Shown in pieces: positions 1-12,100 of a stretch of DNA of 64,000 nucleotides. A program made the position numbers and the translations under genes. Source of the stretch: Tyto alba. Its lineage: Eukaryota > Chordata > Aves > Strigiformes > Tytonidae. The notes under the pieces are model-generated. The model made no database searches. It was given only the letters and a program-made list of their open reading frames with translations, and was not told the origin of the DNA. Location of the stretch: assembly GCF_018691265.1 (NCBI RefSeq), contig NW_024881316.1, forward strand, positions 28,765,319-28,829,318. Direction: 5' to 3'. Position 1 is the stretch's first letter. Each line of letters begins with the position of its first letter.

Positions 1-3000
1 CATCTTCACTTTATGCAATTGGCTTAATGTAGGGGATGATCTTGTAACTGGAGCCTACAAGCAGGCTCCCTTTTACTCTATACAAGTAAAATGAAGAAAC
101 AGTTTTTACATTTTCTTGTTTAAACAAAATTCTGTGTGGGACATGTCATCGGGCTCTGAATATAAAAATAGAATATTCCTTTAGTGTAAGAAAACTGTCT
201 GTGGTGTAGTAGCTATCTTGGGAAAAATCAGATATGACTTGGCTGCCCTAAGTATTGGTAGAAGCAATTTCTGCAGCTTAAGCGTAGGAAGCCTGAACAC
301 CCCTTTGACAACAAGCATAAGTCAGATGAGAGAGACCAGAAGCAAAGTCTTTGTGAGGGGAAAAAACATTGTATCACTTAATTAGTTTCCAGGTTTTGAA
401 ATGGTTTAGATTGAAACATAGCAGAAATCCAATGCAGAGGATATAATATATCAAGTAATGTGATTCTGTAACCTTGTCACTACTCCAAAAGAGCAGTGTG
501 ATTGACTTCAAACTGAGTATCTCACTGAAGTTGTGCTAAAGGTTTGACAAGGTTATGGGTATCTTGCTGCTGGAATGATGTGGAGATACTCCATTTCCAG
601 AAACGGGAAGCAGTATGCTTTTCACGCTGAACTGGGAAGAATAATGTCAAATTACAAACATAAAGGGAAACAACAATTTTGCACGCCATGTCAAATTACT
701 TCTAGGTGGAACCAGACTAGGAGGACAGAAAGGGGGGGGGGGGGGGGGGTTTGTTTGTGTGTACTTGTTAAAGTTTATGGTTTGATCTATAGTCTGATAA
801 TGTAATTGCATCTCTTCAGGAAAAACTTATCAAGTAGATTTTAGTGATGAACTGTAGCAATGTTAGTGGCATTGCACAAATACTGGCAGCATAATAAAAG
901 GAACTTTTATTGACTGGGTAAGAAGGCACCCTCAGAACTGTAATGGCAGGAAGATGAAATGACCAGAACAGTTCTGTTCAATTTTTTTTTTTCTGTCCCA
1001 GTCATGTGTAAGCCTTTGTGATATGTGTTATTAATTACTACTAAAAGGTCAGGAAGAGCAAAAGTGAAATAAACCCTGCTGTCCAGCTTCATCAGGGTTA
1101 AGCCATCACTGCACTATACCCATTTCCTTTTTTCAGATTGGAAGTGGTCAGTTTAAGAAATCTTTGAAGATTTGCCCTCCCTAAGTCTAAAATGTTTTCA
1201 AAACTAACTGCTTAGTCAATGACGTGTACTGACAGTATCCAGTACAGCTCGAGATGCTTAAATCATAGCCTGTCCCCAAGCTATATTCAGCGACACAGTA
1301 GTACAATAGCCTCTTACAGCAGAGCTGCCAAATGACTTGTGTCACAATTTCTTTGCCCAAATCTGTTGTCTGGTTTGTGGAAGACGTACAGAGGAAATAT
1401 CATTAAGCCCTAGAGAGGGGCTTACTACACCTGGATTGATTCATTCTCTCCTCTCACAGATTTCTTAGCTGTTCCTATGTATTTCATTTAGGGACTATAT
1501 CCTGCCTAAAAGTTAGCAGGTAGGTTAGAGTTAGATGCTAGTGCAGGGTAAATTCTCTTTGGGAGAACCCTTTTGTTCCTTCCCTGAAGCAATGGCATTT
1601 TATGCTAACAAGTGGATTTACCTTCCTCCCAATAGGATTAATAGTAGTATACATCAGCCAGTTCAAGAAAGCATGTGAATGTGAGAGATGCAGTTAGCAA
1701 TGAATATCTAATTACGTGTATAGATATATCAAAGAAGGGAAAGAAAAATTATGCATATTCATAGCATATTATGTGTAGTCTATGACTTTAGCTATAAAGT
1801 TCTATGAAGTAGAAAAGAAAAATTAAACCTTCAGTTTGTAGAGGTGTCAGGCGGTGCACCAAGTACAGAAAAAAAGCAATAGCGTCACCACTAATCTGGA
1901 TGGGGATTGCAGCATGTGATGGAAAACCTCTGTTCTGCGAGCACATGACAGATTTTAAATTTGTATGAAATACAATGTCAAATGTAGACAGATTAACACA
2001 TTTCCTTTTATCATAGCAGGATTGTGTCACAGATCACATCATATAACTGAAAAACAGTAAGCAAGTCTCTTATTTTCAAGTGAATATACTATGCTTCAGT
2101 GAGATGCAGAGCAGTTTCTAATTTTCAACAGATTAAACGGGAACTAAAAAGAACTTGGCACTTCTCTAAGACGAACAGACAAGTCATTGTGGTCACATTG
2201 CCATTTTAAGTGTTTTGGGAAGCAGCACAAGAAATCCTGGAAATTATAAAGACTGGGTGATGCGTGTTTTTGCTGTGTCTAGAACTAGATGATCTAATAG
2301 TATAAAGTAGACGATGTACAGTGGGATCAATCCCTAGGAAAATAGACTGTGTAGTACATGATCTCATGTTGAGAACATGTGACAAAATTCTTTCAGTCAC
2401 TTCCCAGACATTTGTGTAGCAGAAAGGTATCAGTTGGAGGGTTTTTTTTCTAATTTATTATGCATAATCACATATTTGTATCATCTATCATGTTTCATTT
2501 TTTGAAAAACTGTGGCTGCCTAGTAGAGAAGCCAGGGTGGAGCCCTTAGGAGATGAGGAGACATTTGCTGAGAGAGAATAACTTTCTGGAAGGTAAAGGG
2601 CAAACAGGTTGTGGAGGAATGATGGTGCCTAAGGTCTAAGCCCTATGTATAGCAGAGACCAGATGTCTGCTGAGAGCAGCAGGAACCCAGGCTTCAGAGG
2701 GACTTTCCCTAGAGACGCGAAGGGGACTGTGCAGGCTTCTCCGCAACTCTGCAAATCACTGATGTGCTGGACTGAGAACAAGCCTAAGCAAAGCAGATTG
2801 ATTTACCAGGATAAAGTAGGCAAGGTGGAGGTACAGTGATGTATTTTATTGTTTTGATTTTCCTCATTTTGAGTTTTCTCCCCCAAAAATGCCCTGTTCT
2901 AGTGTCTGTTCTAATAAAACCTAGCTTTCCTATTTAAAACCTATTTTGGCATGTTCCTTATGGAGAAAAAAGGTTTGAGCCCTGTCACCTCGCAGCTCTG

Positions 3001-5090
3001 GCCAGGGCAGAGCCCCATTGCAGTGCAGCATGCAGTCAAGAGCAAACCTACATCACTGGGAAGACTGTGGCACCCAATACCCAGCCATTACACGTTGGCA
3101 GATTGCCAGTTTACACGGCTGTTCAAGATCTTCCCTGTGGTGTTTAATTTTTACAGCATACCTGTCTGCATATCTATATGCAAGATTAGCTTAACATAGA
3201 GCACTTAGTCATTAAGAAATGACTTACATTAATGTTTTCAACTGTTCTTTAAAACATAATTCATTTAAAATGTGATTAATAAAAATAAACTGAACCCAGA
3301 CCCTAAAACATCCTTGTTTTTACAAAGATGCTTAGAAACTATGTAATTAAATTTAATTTAATTGAGAGCTAAGATCCAAAGATAAATGGATAAAGGCTAT
3401 AGTTTAAAATAAAACACTTGGAAGGTTTGCATTCTTTCAGACTTTCCTTTTCTAAAGTGTTATAAAGTAGGATTTACCGAAAGAACCATGTAATAAATTG
3501 TACTTTTGGCAGCTCTTTCATATGTAGGGTTAAATGTGATTGGTTATTGGAGGCTGTGTAAGAAGTGAAGAAATCTTGCAAAATATTGCAAAAATTTAAT
3601 TGAGGTATTGTATTTAAATGTTTGATAACTGAAATTGATAAATGTGGGCTGGGTTTTGTTGCTGAGTATGTCAGTGTCTGTACTTTTAGATAGCTCTTTT
3701 GTACAAAAGATTGTACTTTTAGTTTAGATATGCTCTTTGATACTGTTTTATCACAGGGGGAAACTAGGTATCAGTTTTCTTATCATTTCATAGTCTGTGG
3801 TCCTGTAGTCTAAATAACTTCTTAACGCTTTACACTATTTTAGCTGATGCATTTGGAAAAAACATGCTGAAAAGGATTTTAAGATTGCAGCTTTTCTTAT
3901 CATTTCTGTTGTTATTCTGAGGAAAGGCAGAGCTTTGGATTCTTTAAGCATTGGTTGAAAATCAGCTCTGGGAAAAAAAAAAAAAAGACTTTAAAAAAAC
4001 CTCTGAATTTGTATTTGTGTCCTGCAAAGTTAAAAGAACAAAATTTTTAAGTGTAAATATGACATCAAATGTTGAAAATGTTTACAGTTCTTCACAACAG
4101 TTACTGATTGTCTCCAAAGTCTCTGTTCTTCTTTCATGTCTGTGCATATGCTCAGTTCCATGATTTTGTTTTATTTTCCGTACTGAGTCATCATAATAAT
4201 TCTCCATGTTTTAGGGAAGCACCACTGAGACCACTTAGGAAGTGTTGCATGATGCCTCTATACAGTGGTGACTGACTCTATCTGCATATCACCCCAAAAA
4301 AGCCAAAATAAATGAAGACAGCGAGCTTGAAATTTAAAAAATAATAATGAGAAAAATCACTAAAAGGTCAATATATTTGCTTTCATTTAAAAATTAAGTC
4401 ATTGAACGGTACAAAATTTGCATCAGAAAAGTTGTTATTTAAGAAAACTTGTGGGCTTCATCAAGCATAGCTTTTTGTACAAAGTGACAGGAGGCCCGAA
4501 ACATTATTGTCAAAATTAATTTATTTACTCGAATAGTTCCAAATGACTCCTGGATGCCTTAGATCAATGTGTGTGTGGACTGAGTGTACATATCAAAAAG
4601 CAAAGCAAGCTTAGAGTCTGTTTCATCATGTATCCAGCTGGGATTGTGAATACTCATTGCTGTATGCTGAAAGATCTGAGAAGCAGCAAAGAGGGTAGTA
4701 ATGGGATCTTCAGTTTCTCCCAGTTCAGATGACATGACTGTCACATCAGGATGTTGTAAAAAGTCTCAGTTTTTAGACACAGTCAATAGCCAAGGCATCG
4801 GTTTGTGGGGCTATGATTTCTCCAGGGTGGAGTTTGGTTCACAAGAAGCACATTGCCACAGCAACCATTAGGTTCAATATCCTACTTGAAATAACAGCAA
4901 CAAAAATCACAACAATTATGATCCTCTTCAAGAAGGAACACTACACAAAAATAGATACTTACAAAAAAAAAAAAAAGGTCAGCTAAGAGAAGAAGGTTGC
5001 ACAAGGTTGTGTGGAAGCTACTTAAGGACACCATATGTGATATTCAAGGCCAGCACCCACCACCTGTCATGAAATGCTTGAGAAATAGCA
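1..5090. other. Non-coding, probable large upstream intron of ERICH1
   Basis: AT-rich sequence with no recognisable exon on either strand. The open frames here are short, without splice context or family similarity. I looked for earlier ERICH1 exons (the N-terminal basic segment and the conserved Pro-Pro-x-Gly-Tyr stretch) and did not find them, so these bases are read as intron. The only notable element is a run of 18 G at 732-749. Calling this intron is an inference from the downstream exons. Confidence 0.5.
732..749 (+). repeat. (G)18 homopolymer
   Basis: Eighteen uninterrupted G on the + strand, followed by a T/G-rich stretch. The length is enough in principle for intramolecular G-quadruplex formation, and such runs are prone to length error in sequencing. 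Confidence 0.95.
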
Positions 5091-6480
5091 AAAGGAAGAC
5101 ATCAGATGTAGACAACAGAGTAAAAGAAGTTGTTAGAAAGAAGTAGGTGTCCTTTAAAAAGCTGAATTCACACCCAAATGATGTTTTAAACAGATTTAAA
5201 TGTAAAAACATGATCAGACAAGCTGAGGAGTGTTTGAGCAAATGGTACAAAGAATTAAAACTGGTAGTAGGTCTTATCTCTGATACATCTGGAGCAATGT
5301 GCCTGCTAGTCTTTTGAGCCAATGATGATGGTATAGAAGAAATACTTAGAGAGATCTGTTTCAGAGAAGTTAAATAAATTCTTTGCATTGATGTTATCTG
5401 TGGAAAAGACTGGAGAATCCCATGCTGGAATGCTACTTCTTGGGCTTTTGTAAAGGATATGTGAAATTGAAGTGATTTAATGGTCATGAAACACAATAAA
5501 TGATAAAATAAAATCACCAGTACCAAATCTTATTCACCTAAAATTTCTGAAGGAATTCAAGGGAAGAAATTGCCCACGTTTCAGACACTGATGCATAACC
5601 ACTTGCTTTTCAAATTGCCTTGTTATCAGAGACTTTCAGCCTGGATAGTGTGATACCAGTTTCTTAAAACAGTTCTTAAATTATCCAGGGAACTGCAAGT
5701 GTGTAATCCTGGTGTTTGCCTTAGGCAGTTCAGCACAAATTATAATGCAAAATAAAATTTATGGATGCCCCAAAACCTGTGATCTACATAGGAAAGATCA
5801 ATATGAGGTTTGAAAAAAGGAATTCTACACCTATCTTCAAATTCTTTGAAGAGCCAGGAAATTATGTGGATAAACATGCTACAGTTGATGTGTTTTCCTT
5901 GAATTTCCATAAAGCTTTTGATAAAGACCCTCATCAAGTGTGCACATAGACATAGCATGAAAGGCAAAGTCCCAGAATAGGAAAGTAGATGAAGAGAATG
6001 CAACAATCCTCAAAACAGGGAGGTCACAACTGAAGACTTGTGTTCAATAGATGATAAAGTAAAAAGAGTGAAAAGTGGAGTCAGAAGGTTTCCTCATGGC
6101 TACACACGTATCGACTGCACTAAAGGCGAGAGCTGGGTGCAACATAATCTCAGATTGAGTGATTTGTCAAAGATGGCGGATGAACGACATTTTAGATAGT
6201 TGTCAAGTGATGCAGTTAGGAAAAAATAACCAGTCAAAGTTCATCTGCAAAATGGTGGACTCAGAGCTGGCTGTTACCAAGCAGGAGTAAGATTCCACAG
6301 TATGATAAATAACTGTGAAAACATTTTAGCACTCAGCAACAGTCAAAAAGCAAATAAAATTATGGCAATTACTAGGGTAAAAAGTGCAAAAGAAAGAACA
6401 TCATTATACCACTATATAAATCAAAAGTTTACCTTATCTTAAATGCAGTGTGTGGATACTGCTTGATACAGGTTATAGTA
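5090..6480 (+). mobile_element. Ancient CR1/L3-type LINE fossil, sense orientation
   Basis: A heavily decayed non-LTR retrotransposon covering the middle of ORF2. Recognisable blocks appear in the expected order: the region before the reverse transcriptase (about 5110-5400), a block resembling the Leu-Lys-Glu-Phe-Lys part (about 5540-5570), then reverse-transcriptase motif A near 5890-5935, which reads SLNFHKAFDKDPHQ against a family pattern like LDFxKAFDxVPHx. The catalytic Asp of motif A appears as Asn, and frameshifts and stops break the frame. The block near 6390-6470 resembles the part encoding the end of the reverse transcriptase region. Family assignment is from remembered amniote CR1 elements of turtles and crocodilians; the exact subfamily is unknown. 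Confidence 0.75.
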
Positions 6481-6739
6481 CTAGGTAGATGTTTGTTGTG
6501 ACCAAGTACGGTTCCTCTTGTGGCAGGAGTTTGTCATATCTTATGAGTAAGAGAAATTCTTCTGTATATACAGTCAGATAAACATTTAGGATCAGAAGAC
6601 TGTTGCAGACTACTTATTATTATCATTACTGTTAATTGGATTTGCTTTAAATTCAAGAGGTAGTACTCTGTTGTGATAGGTAGCGTATACACATCTTTTG
6701 CCAGTTTTGTATGAATTCTTCATTTGTGAGTATACAAAC

Positions 6740-6800
6740 ATAGTATGAATGAACGAACAAGAGACAGTCCCTATCCTAAACAGCTTCCAGTCTTTTACAA
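6740..6800 (-). mobile_element. L2-like LINE 3' tail remnant
   Basis: Read on the - strand, the stretch resembles the well-known L2 3' end (actgtaagctcctt-type block followed by a purine-rich block, then a tail of GAATGAAT-like repeats). On the + strand the key piece is gacagtccctatcctaaaca at 6762-6781. The match is short and by eye, so this is tentative. Confidence 0.4.
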
Positions 6801-7375
6801 TTTTCTCCAACATCAAAAGTGTTATAATTTACTAAAACCTTTGAAATGTTTTTTCTTCTGATTTCAGATGATGATTTGAAACTATTTCAAAAAAAAAAAG
6901 AGTGTAAAAAATATTAACGTCACCTTGTACTTTTGCAGTATTGCTTTTATTCTAATAAACCATTACATTACATTTTATTGCATTCGTTAGCCACAGCTTT
7001 TCACTGTTGGCCAAACTGTAGCTGCTGATACCTTAATTGGCACTAAAATAGCATTACTTGTTTCCCTTGCAAGATCCTAAACCACAATTAAATTCCTCTG
7101 CATTGACTACTTGGTACACCATGGAAAATCCATCCAGTTATCAGAGAGAGGAAAAGAGTTCAAGCTGGAGGAAAACTCAGGAGTGGCACATGTCCTGTTT
7201 CATCTGAGCAAAAGAACAAAATTCCTGTGCACAACATCCAGAAAGCCTACTGTGGGACTTGGTCCTTGAGCAGAAGAGCCAGCTGCCATACTTGAGTCAT
7301 GATGAGCACATTATAGAGGAGATTTCTAAAGCTCAGTGGATATTCTTTGACTATCTTTTTCTCAGTCTGCTTTAT

Positions 7376-7378
<3 letters not shown>

Positions 7379-7406
<28 letters not shown>
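7379..7406. repeat. (T)28 homopolymer
   Basis: Twenty-eight consecutive T. It could be the reverse complement of a poly(A) tail, but no recognisable retroposed body abuts it. Confidence 0.95.
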
Positions 7407-8989
7407 GTAATGTGCTGTTCAAATAATTTGTTCTAATAATATCTAGGGACTTGATTTTTTAAATTCTCTAGTATTATCAGCTTATTCTCAGATACTCAAA
7501 GCCAAACTTCAGTTTGACATGCTGTAGAACTTTGTATACCTTAGACTTGCAGACACATAAGTAAATAGTCTTCCATTTTTCATTGTCTTACATAACACTT
7601 TCCCTGAATGTTTCCATCTGCCACTGTCTGAAGGAACTGAAAGAATGCAGATAAACTTGAGGAGGCTCATCTTTTCAGTCATGGAGTTTTGAACAGTTCC
7701 TGAGGAGGGTGTTCTTATTAAGGCTGAAAGAAATGCTTATGAAATTGTGACCATGTCTAGAAAATGTATATGGACATTCTGTCTGGAAGCCACTTTACTC
7801 AGTCTGAGAGAGCACGAAGTCCAGACTAAAGACAATTGGTTCTAGATAATTGGATTATGTGATAAATTAAGCCATTTGTGGAGCAGAGGTGGGTTTTAGG
7901 AGAGAGATAGAGGTGACAGGCCATTATGGAACAGAAGGAGAAGAATCATCAGTTCTTGTGGAATTAGGACAAGCTGTAGCTGCAGTTGTGGCTATAGTTA
8001 GTGTAATCCAAAAGCTGATATTCCTATCAACATTGCTTAAGTATGTTTTCAACACCTTACTAAAATTGCTTGTGTAGTATATATTCCCTGCATTTGTTAT
8101 AATTGTGATGCTTTGACATAACAAACCTCTTCAGTCAGTGGGAAAAACTATTGGAACCAAGTTCATATCTATTGAAATTTTATCAGGTCTACCTACTAGT
8201 CAGAAATGTAGCAGATCAATCAAAAAAAATTTTTTTTTCATAAAACAGTGAATTTTGTTGATTAGTAAAGATCAGTCTGATGAGCTAACTCATGTTAAGA
8301 AGCACCTTCCTCCATACTGTTAATTTTTGTAAAAGAATCTAATTCTTCTCAGTTGTTGTAAACATCTAGTCCAAATTCATTGTCTACATTTCCTTTGTAG
8401 TTAATAGAAGGGGAAAGAGAGAGATGGAGACCTTCAGGGTGCATTTCCATCCCGGCTGGTTTAGGATGAGGTAAATTGCTTTCTGAAGATGCTAGCGTCT
8501 CTTGGTTTATCAGAGGGAGCATAGGTCTAAGTATGCACTATTTTCTTTCCAGAGAGCTAAAGCTGTGGGAGGTGAATCCCACTGAACGTTTCATTTGTTA
8601 AGATCATTGTGTGGGCTGTGACCTAAACATTATGATTGTGGCAGGTTTATATTTCTTGTACAACTCTTATTTATATTTTAGCATAGTTGTTATAATCAGG
8701 TAGCCTTGCTGACTATATAAATAACCAGTTCTTGAATCCCACTAAGTTCTTGGCTCCTGTGCATGCCACACACATGTGAATTCAATAAACTAACTATACC
8801 GTTTATAAAACAAGTATTTACTTTCTTCTGTTTGCTTGTGAAACTGCTCAGATTAATTAGATGTCACTTTATTCTTGCATGAGAAACAGAGCCCATTTTA
8901 CTACTCTTTCTTTCAAGTCAAATCATTCAAATCTTTTTAGGGTTTCTTTCTCTGATAACTTCTGTAACAGTCCTCCTCTTGTCTGCCAA

Positions 8990-9420
8990 AGCCTTACTGT
9001 GCTGGGATTATGCTAAGAAACAGTGTTACAAGCTTGAAGAGTACAACAGATCTGTATAATCGCTTTGGAATATTTTTCCTGTTATTTTCCATACCTTCTT
9101 ATGTATGCAAACAAGGTGTTTGCAGTTTTGATCACTGATACCCACTGAGCCAATGTTTTCATTGAGCTTACCGTGCTGAATCGCAGGTCTGGCTTTTGTT
9201 TTGTTTTTCCTGAGCTGATAAGAGTTCACTCTAACCCTAGCAATGAGTTGTTCAAATTAATCCCTTTTGTGTGCATTGCTTTGTATTTGTCAACATCTAA
9301 TTTCATCTGTTCCTGATGTTGAATCACTAGTAGCTCCCACACATGAATCAGTAGATACTAAAGAGATATTAAAATACAGGGCAAAGAATGACAAAAGCTG
9401 CTAGAACACTGCCAGTTTAA
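8990..9420 (-). mobile_element. Ancient CR1/L3-type LINE 3' region, antisense
   Basis: The strongest block is at about 9270-9330, where a segment reading tgcattgctttgtatttgtc is followed by sequence like that seen just inside the 3' end of old amniote CR1 elements in antisense. Flanking sequence is too decayed to set borders. Boundaries are approximate. Confidence 0.45.
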
Positions 9421-11722
9421 CTCCTCAAGAGAACTGGGTAAAGTCTCATGTTTGATTTGTTTTCTGTGTTGGAGGAAACTCATCACAGTTCTGATTTCCT
9501 TTCAGTCGGGTATTTGTCTTGACATACACGTGGGATAACTACCTCCATTCTGCCTTTTGTCAGTTTTACACTGTTCACTTCAGACCTCCTGCCCTGAGCT
9601 ACCAAGGATAAGCAAACTTTTGGATTTGATTCAAAGTATCAATTATCTTGAACCCTGTTCTGCCTTCTGCACCATTTTTTTCAAGTGGCTTCAAACCGAT
9701 TGAAGATGCTTGGCTACACAACATGCTGTAGTTTTGCTCTAGATTTAGTGATTCTTGGATCCTTGAAGAGTGCATTGGGCCACTTTGCTGAGAGCATAAG
9801 ATTAGAGTAGCTTTATTAGCAAACAGTGTGGTTCAGGTTAACAGAGGGCTGACAAATTTTATGGAACAATGTATCTATGTTTACAGTGAAATTCACCTAT
9901 TATAACACAATACTCCCATGAAAATCCAAATTAGATCATAAGATGAAACATTGATGTTTTGTTTATAGCATCTTTCACCATTCATATCTGCCTTCAGTTC
10001 TGATATTTTATTCCCACAGACGTTATTTTTCCCACATCCCATATGTCCAAATCATGTATAAAGATATTTAGCTCAAATACCATGCATGCGAAACGTTCCA
10101 CACTGTGGGTATGAGGTGACGTTTGGTGTGTCTTTAACATGCTGTGGTGTTCAATTACAATACAGCAAATTTATTTTTATTCAGCCTTCTTTATAGAAAG
10201 TATGGAAAATTGCTTTGCAGTGAGTCATCTGTCAGCTAAAGAACTAAAAGTCTTATAGTGATATTTAAAGAGAGAAAGTGGCTCAGAGCTGACAGAGTTC
10301 AAGACAGAAAAAGAAACCAAAATGAAAGAGAGGGCCTCCAACCATGGAAAACATAGAGGCAAAGACTGGTAGGGGGAGGAGTGATGAGAAAGCCAAACAA
10401 GCTGAGAATGTCAGAGGCAGTTCAGGAGACTCTGCAGATCATTTGGAAACACACATTGGGCTTCAGGTGTCTCTCCTGCATTACACCAGCATTTGCCAAG
10501 CAAAGATTCTTTGACCTTAAGGAAATGGTGTAAAACCAGGTGAATAAGAGGATGGCGTAAAACCAGATAAATAAGAGCACTGGGCTTAATACACTGTGGG
10601 GAATTTAGAAACATGCGGGTAGAGGTTGAGGGGAAGGATAAATGGCTTAACTTTCTGGAGCAAGACATTAGAAGAACACTGGCATTCTGCACTCCATGAT
10701 GTTTAAACGTGAGGATTTTCTTAGACTGTAAAAGAGGGAATTTCATTTAATTAGACAGGATTTATTATAGGCTTGAATATGGACTTAAGCAGAAGTGCAG
10801 TCAAAGGGAAGATGGATTCTGGCAGTCTTCCCTTGCTAGTGTCAGGAGGGCTTACACTCAGAACTGTGGGAGAGGCAGTCAGTTCAGGGTCAGAGATGAC
10901 TTTAGAACTCTGGCTTTGTGTATGGAGATAAAATCTAAGTAAAGAAGCATGAAAGCGGTCTTGGAGAGCAAGGGGGACTTCTTTCCCTTGACATTTGTGC
11001 CTTTTGAAGAATTAACTAGTAAGGAAATTATAACGTAGCAAGGGAATGACAGAAACAACACAGGCTGTTAAAGAGATCAGAGATTACTATCCAAGGTCAC
11101 TGATGCCTTGTGTGCTTTCCCTGTAAAGTTAATGTCCAAAGCTGAGCTTGCAGCTCCCTAAAAGAGGAGGTATGGTTAAGGAGGAGAAAGTGGAAGAATC
11201 AGAAACAGATGCCTGGTGTTTTTAAGGCACAGCACTATCGTGCAGGGGTATCATCAATATAAGCACTGTCATCTTTTATTGTGAATTACATGCATTCTTC
11301 TTGTGTTCTTGGTCAAGTCTACCAAGTGGTGGTGTGGGGCTCTTGGGGGAGCTCTCTCATCCCATGTCCACCAGCCTGCCCATACTGCTTTTTGACCTGG
11401 CATTTCTTTTGATCTCACTCTCTGTATAGAACCATATTATCTGCCTTAAGAAAGTAAATATGATGTAAAGTACTTAGCACAAAGCAGACTACAGTCTTTA
11501 TTGAAAGCAGAAGGGAAAAGAATCTTGTCTTCTTACTCAATGCATTCAGAAAAGTTGGGTTTGACACTGTAATACTGAAAGGTATTCTAAGCATAAAAGT
11601 AAGGTTAGAGCCACTCAGACATCCTAGAATTTGAAGGGAGTAATATTTAATTGTATGCAGTTCCAAAATGCTTTTTACAGATCTTCTTATTTATAACTAT
11701 CATGTCTCTTTTGAATCTGCAG
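9421..11722. other. Non-coding sequence up to the ERICH1 exon
   Basis: Mostly unique AT-rich intronic sequence. It contains one 27-bp tandem duplication (10526-10579). A 111-codon open frame on the - strand (10411-10746) spans that duplication and resembles nothing I know. The last 25 bases are the polypyrimidine-containing acceptor region of the exon that starts at 11723. Confidence 0.5.
10526..10579. repeat. 27-bp tandem duplication
   Basis: Two adjacent 27-bp units starting tggtgtaaaacc and tggcgtaaaacc differ at about four positions by direct comparison. It is a simple local duplication without known function. Confidence 0.85.
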
Positions 11723-12100
11723 AGGAGGAATATCAAGGACAAACCAAGAGAAAACGCATTCGAAGGAAGAAACAAAAGAGCAGATTGCAAAACCCTAATA
11801 ATTTACATGGAGAACAAACAGAATCTGGAATACAAGAGGCTCTCATTCAAGATAATTTACAGCTGCAGCAGACAGACAGTCCCAAAATAAGCAAAAACAA
11901 GAAGAGGAAAATGAAAAAGAAGAGACAGAAAGAAAAAATGAGAGCAGCTGGTTTGGTAACAAAAACTACCGGTGTGGATTTTACATATCAGCCTGACAAA
12001 AACAACAGAGAAGAAGCAGAAGGCTTAAAAAACATAGATGAAAAGGCAGATAGCATTCTGGACTTCCTGCAGGCAACACAACAAATTTATTTTTCTGATA
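11723..12100 (+). CDS. ERICH1: ERICH1 internal coding exon (basic region and start of C-terminal domain)
   Basis: Exon of glutamate-rich protein 1, whose molecular function is poorly known. The acceptor is a tctgcag at 11716-11722 and the donor is GTATGT at 12101. The reading frame has codons starting at 11722 (first base supplied by the previous exon), 11725 and so on, and the last base is the first of a split codon. The 126 residues hold two strongly basic clusters, KRKRIRRKKQK (11746-11778) and KNKKRKMKKKRQKEK (about 11893-11937), which look like nuclear or nucleolar targeting sequences. A conserved NPNN block lies between them. The end reads SILDFLQATQQIYFSD, matching a conserved human ERICH1 segment. 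Only about 25 weakly acidic residues (with EE and DEK) lie between the second basic block and SILDFL; as I recall, the human protein has well over 100 acidic repeat residues there. The identity rests on several remembered conserved blocks plus continuity with the next two exons. Confidence 0.93.

Larger units (their letters stand above)
6481..8989. other. Non-coding intronic sequence
   Basis: No exon or RNA gene recognised. It holds an L2-like tail near 6740-6800 and a 28-base T run at 7379-7406. Short open frames on both strands have no supporting similarity. Confidence 0.45.

Noticed and set aside
1..11722. Upstream ERICH1 exons
   Set aside because: I searched for the conserved Pro-Pro-x-Gly-Tyr stretch and the basic N-terminus with flanking splice sites and found no credible candidate, so none is called.
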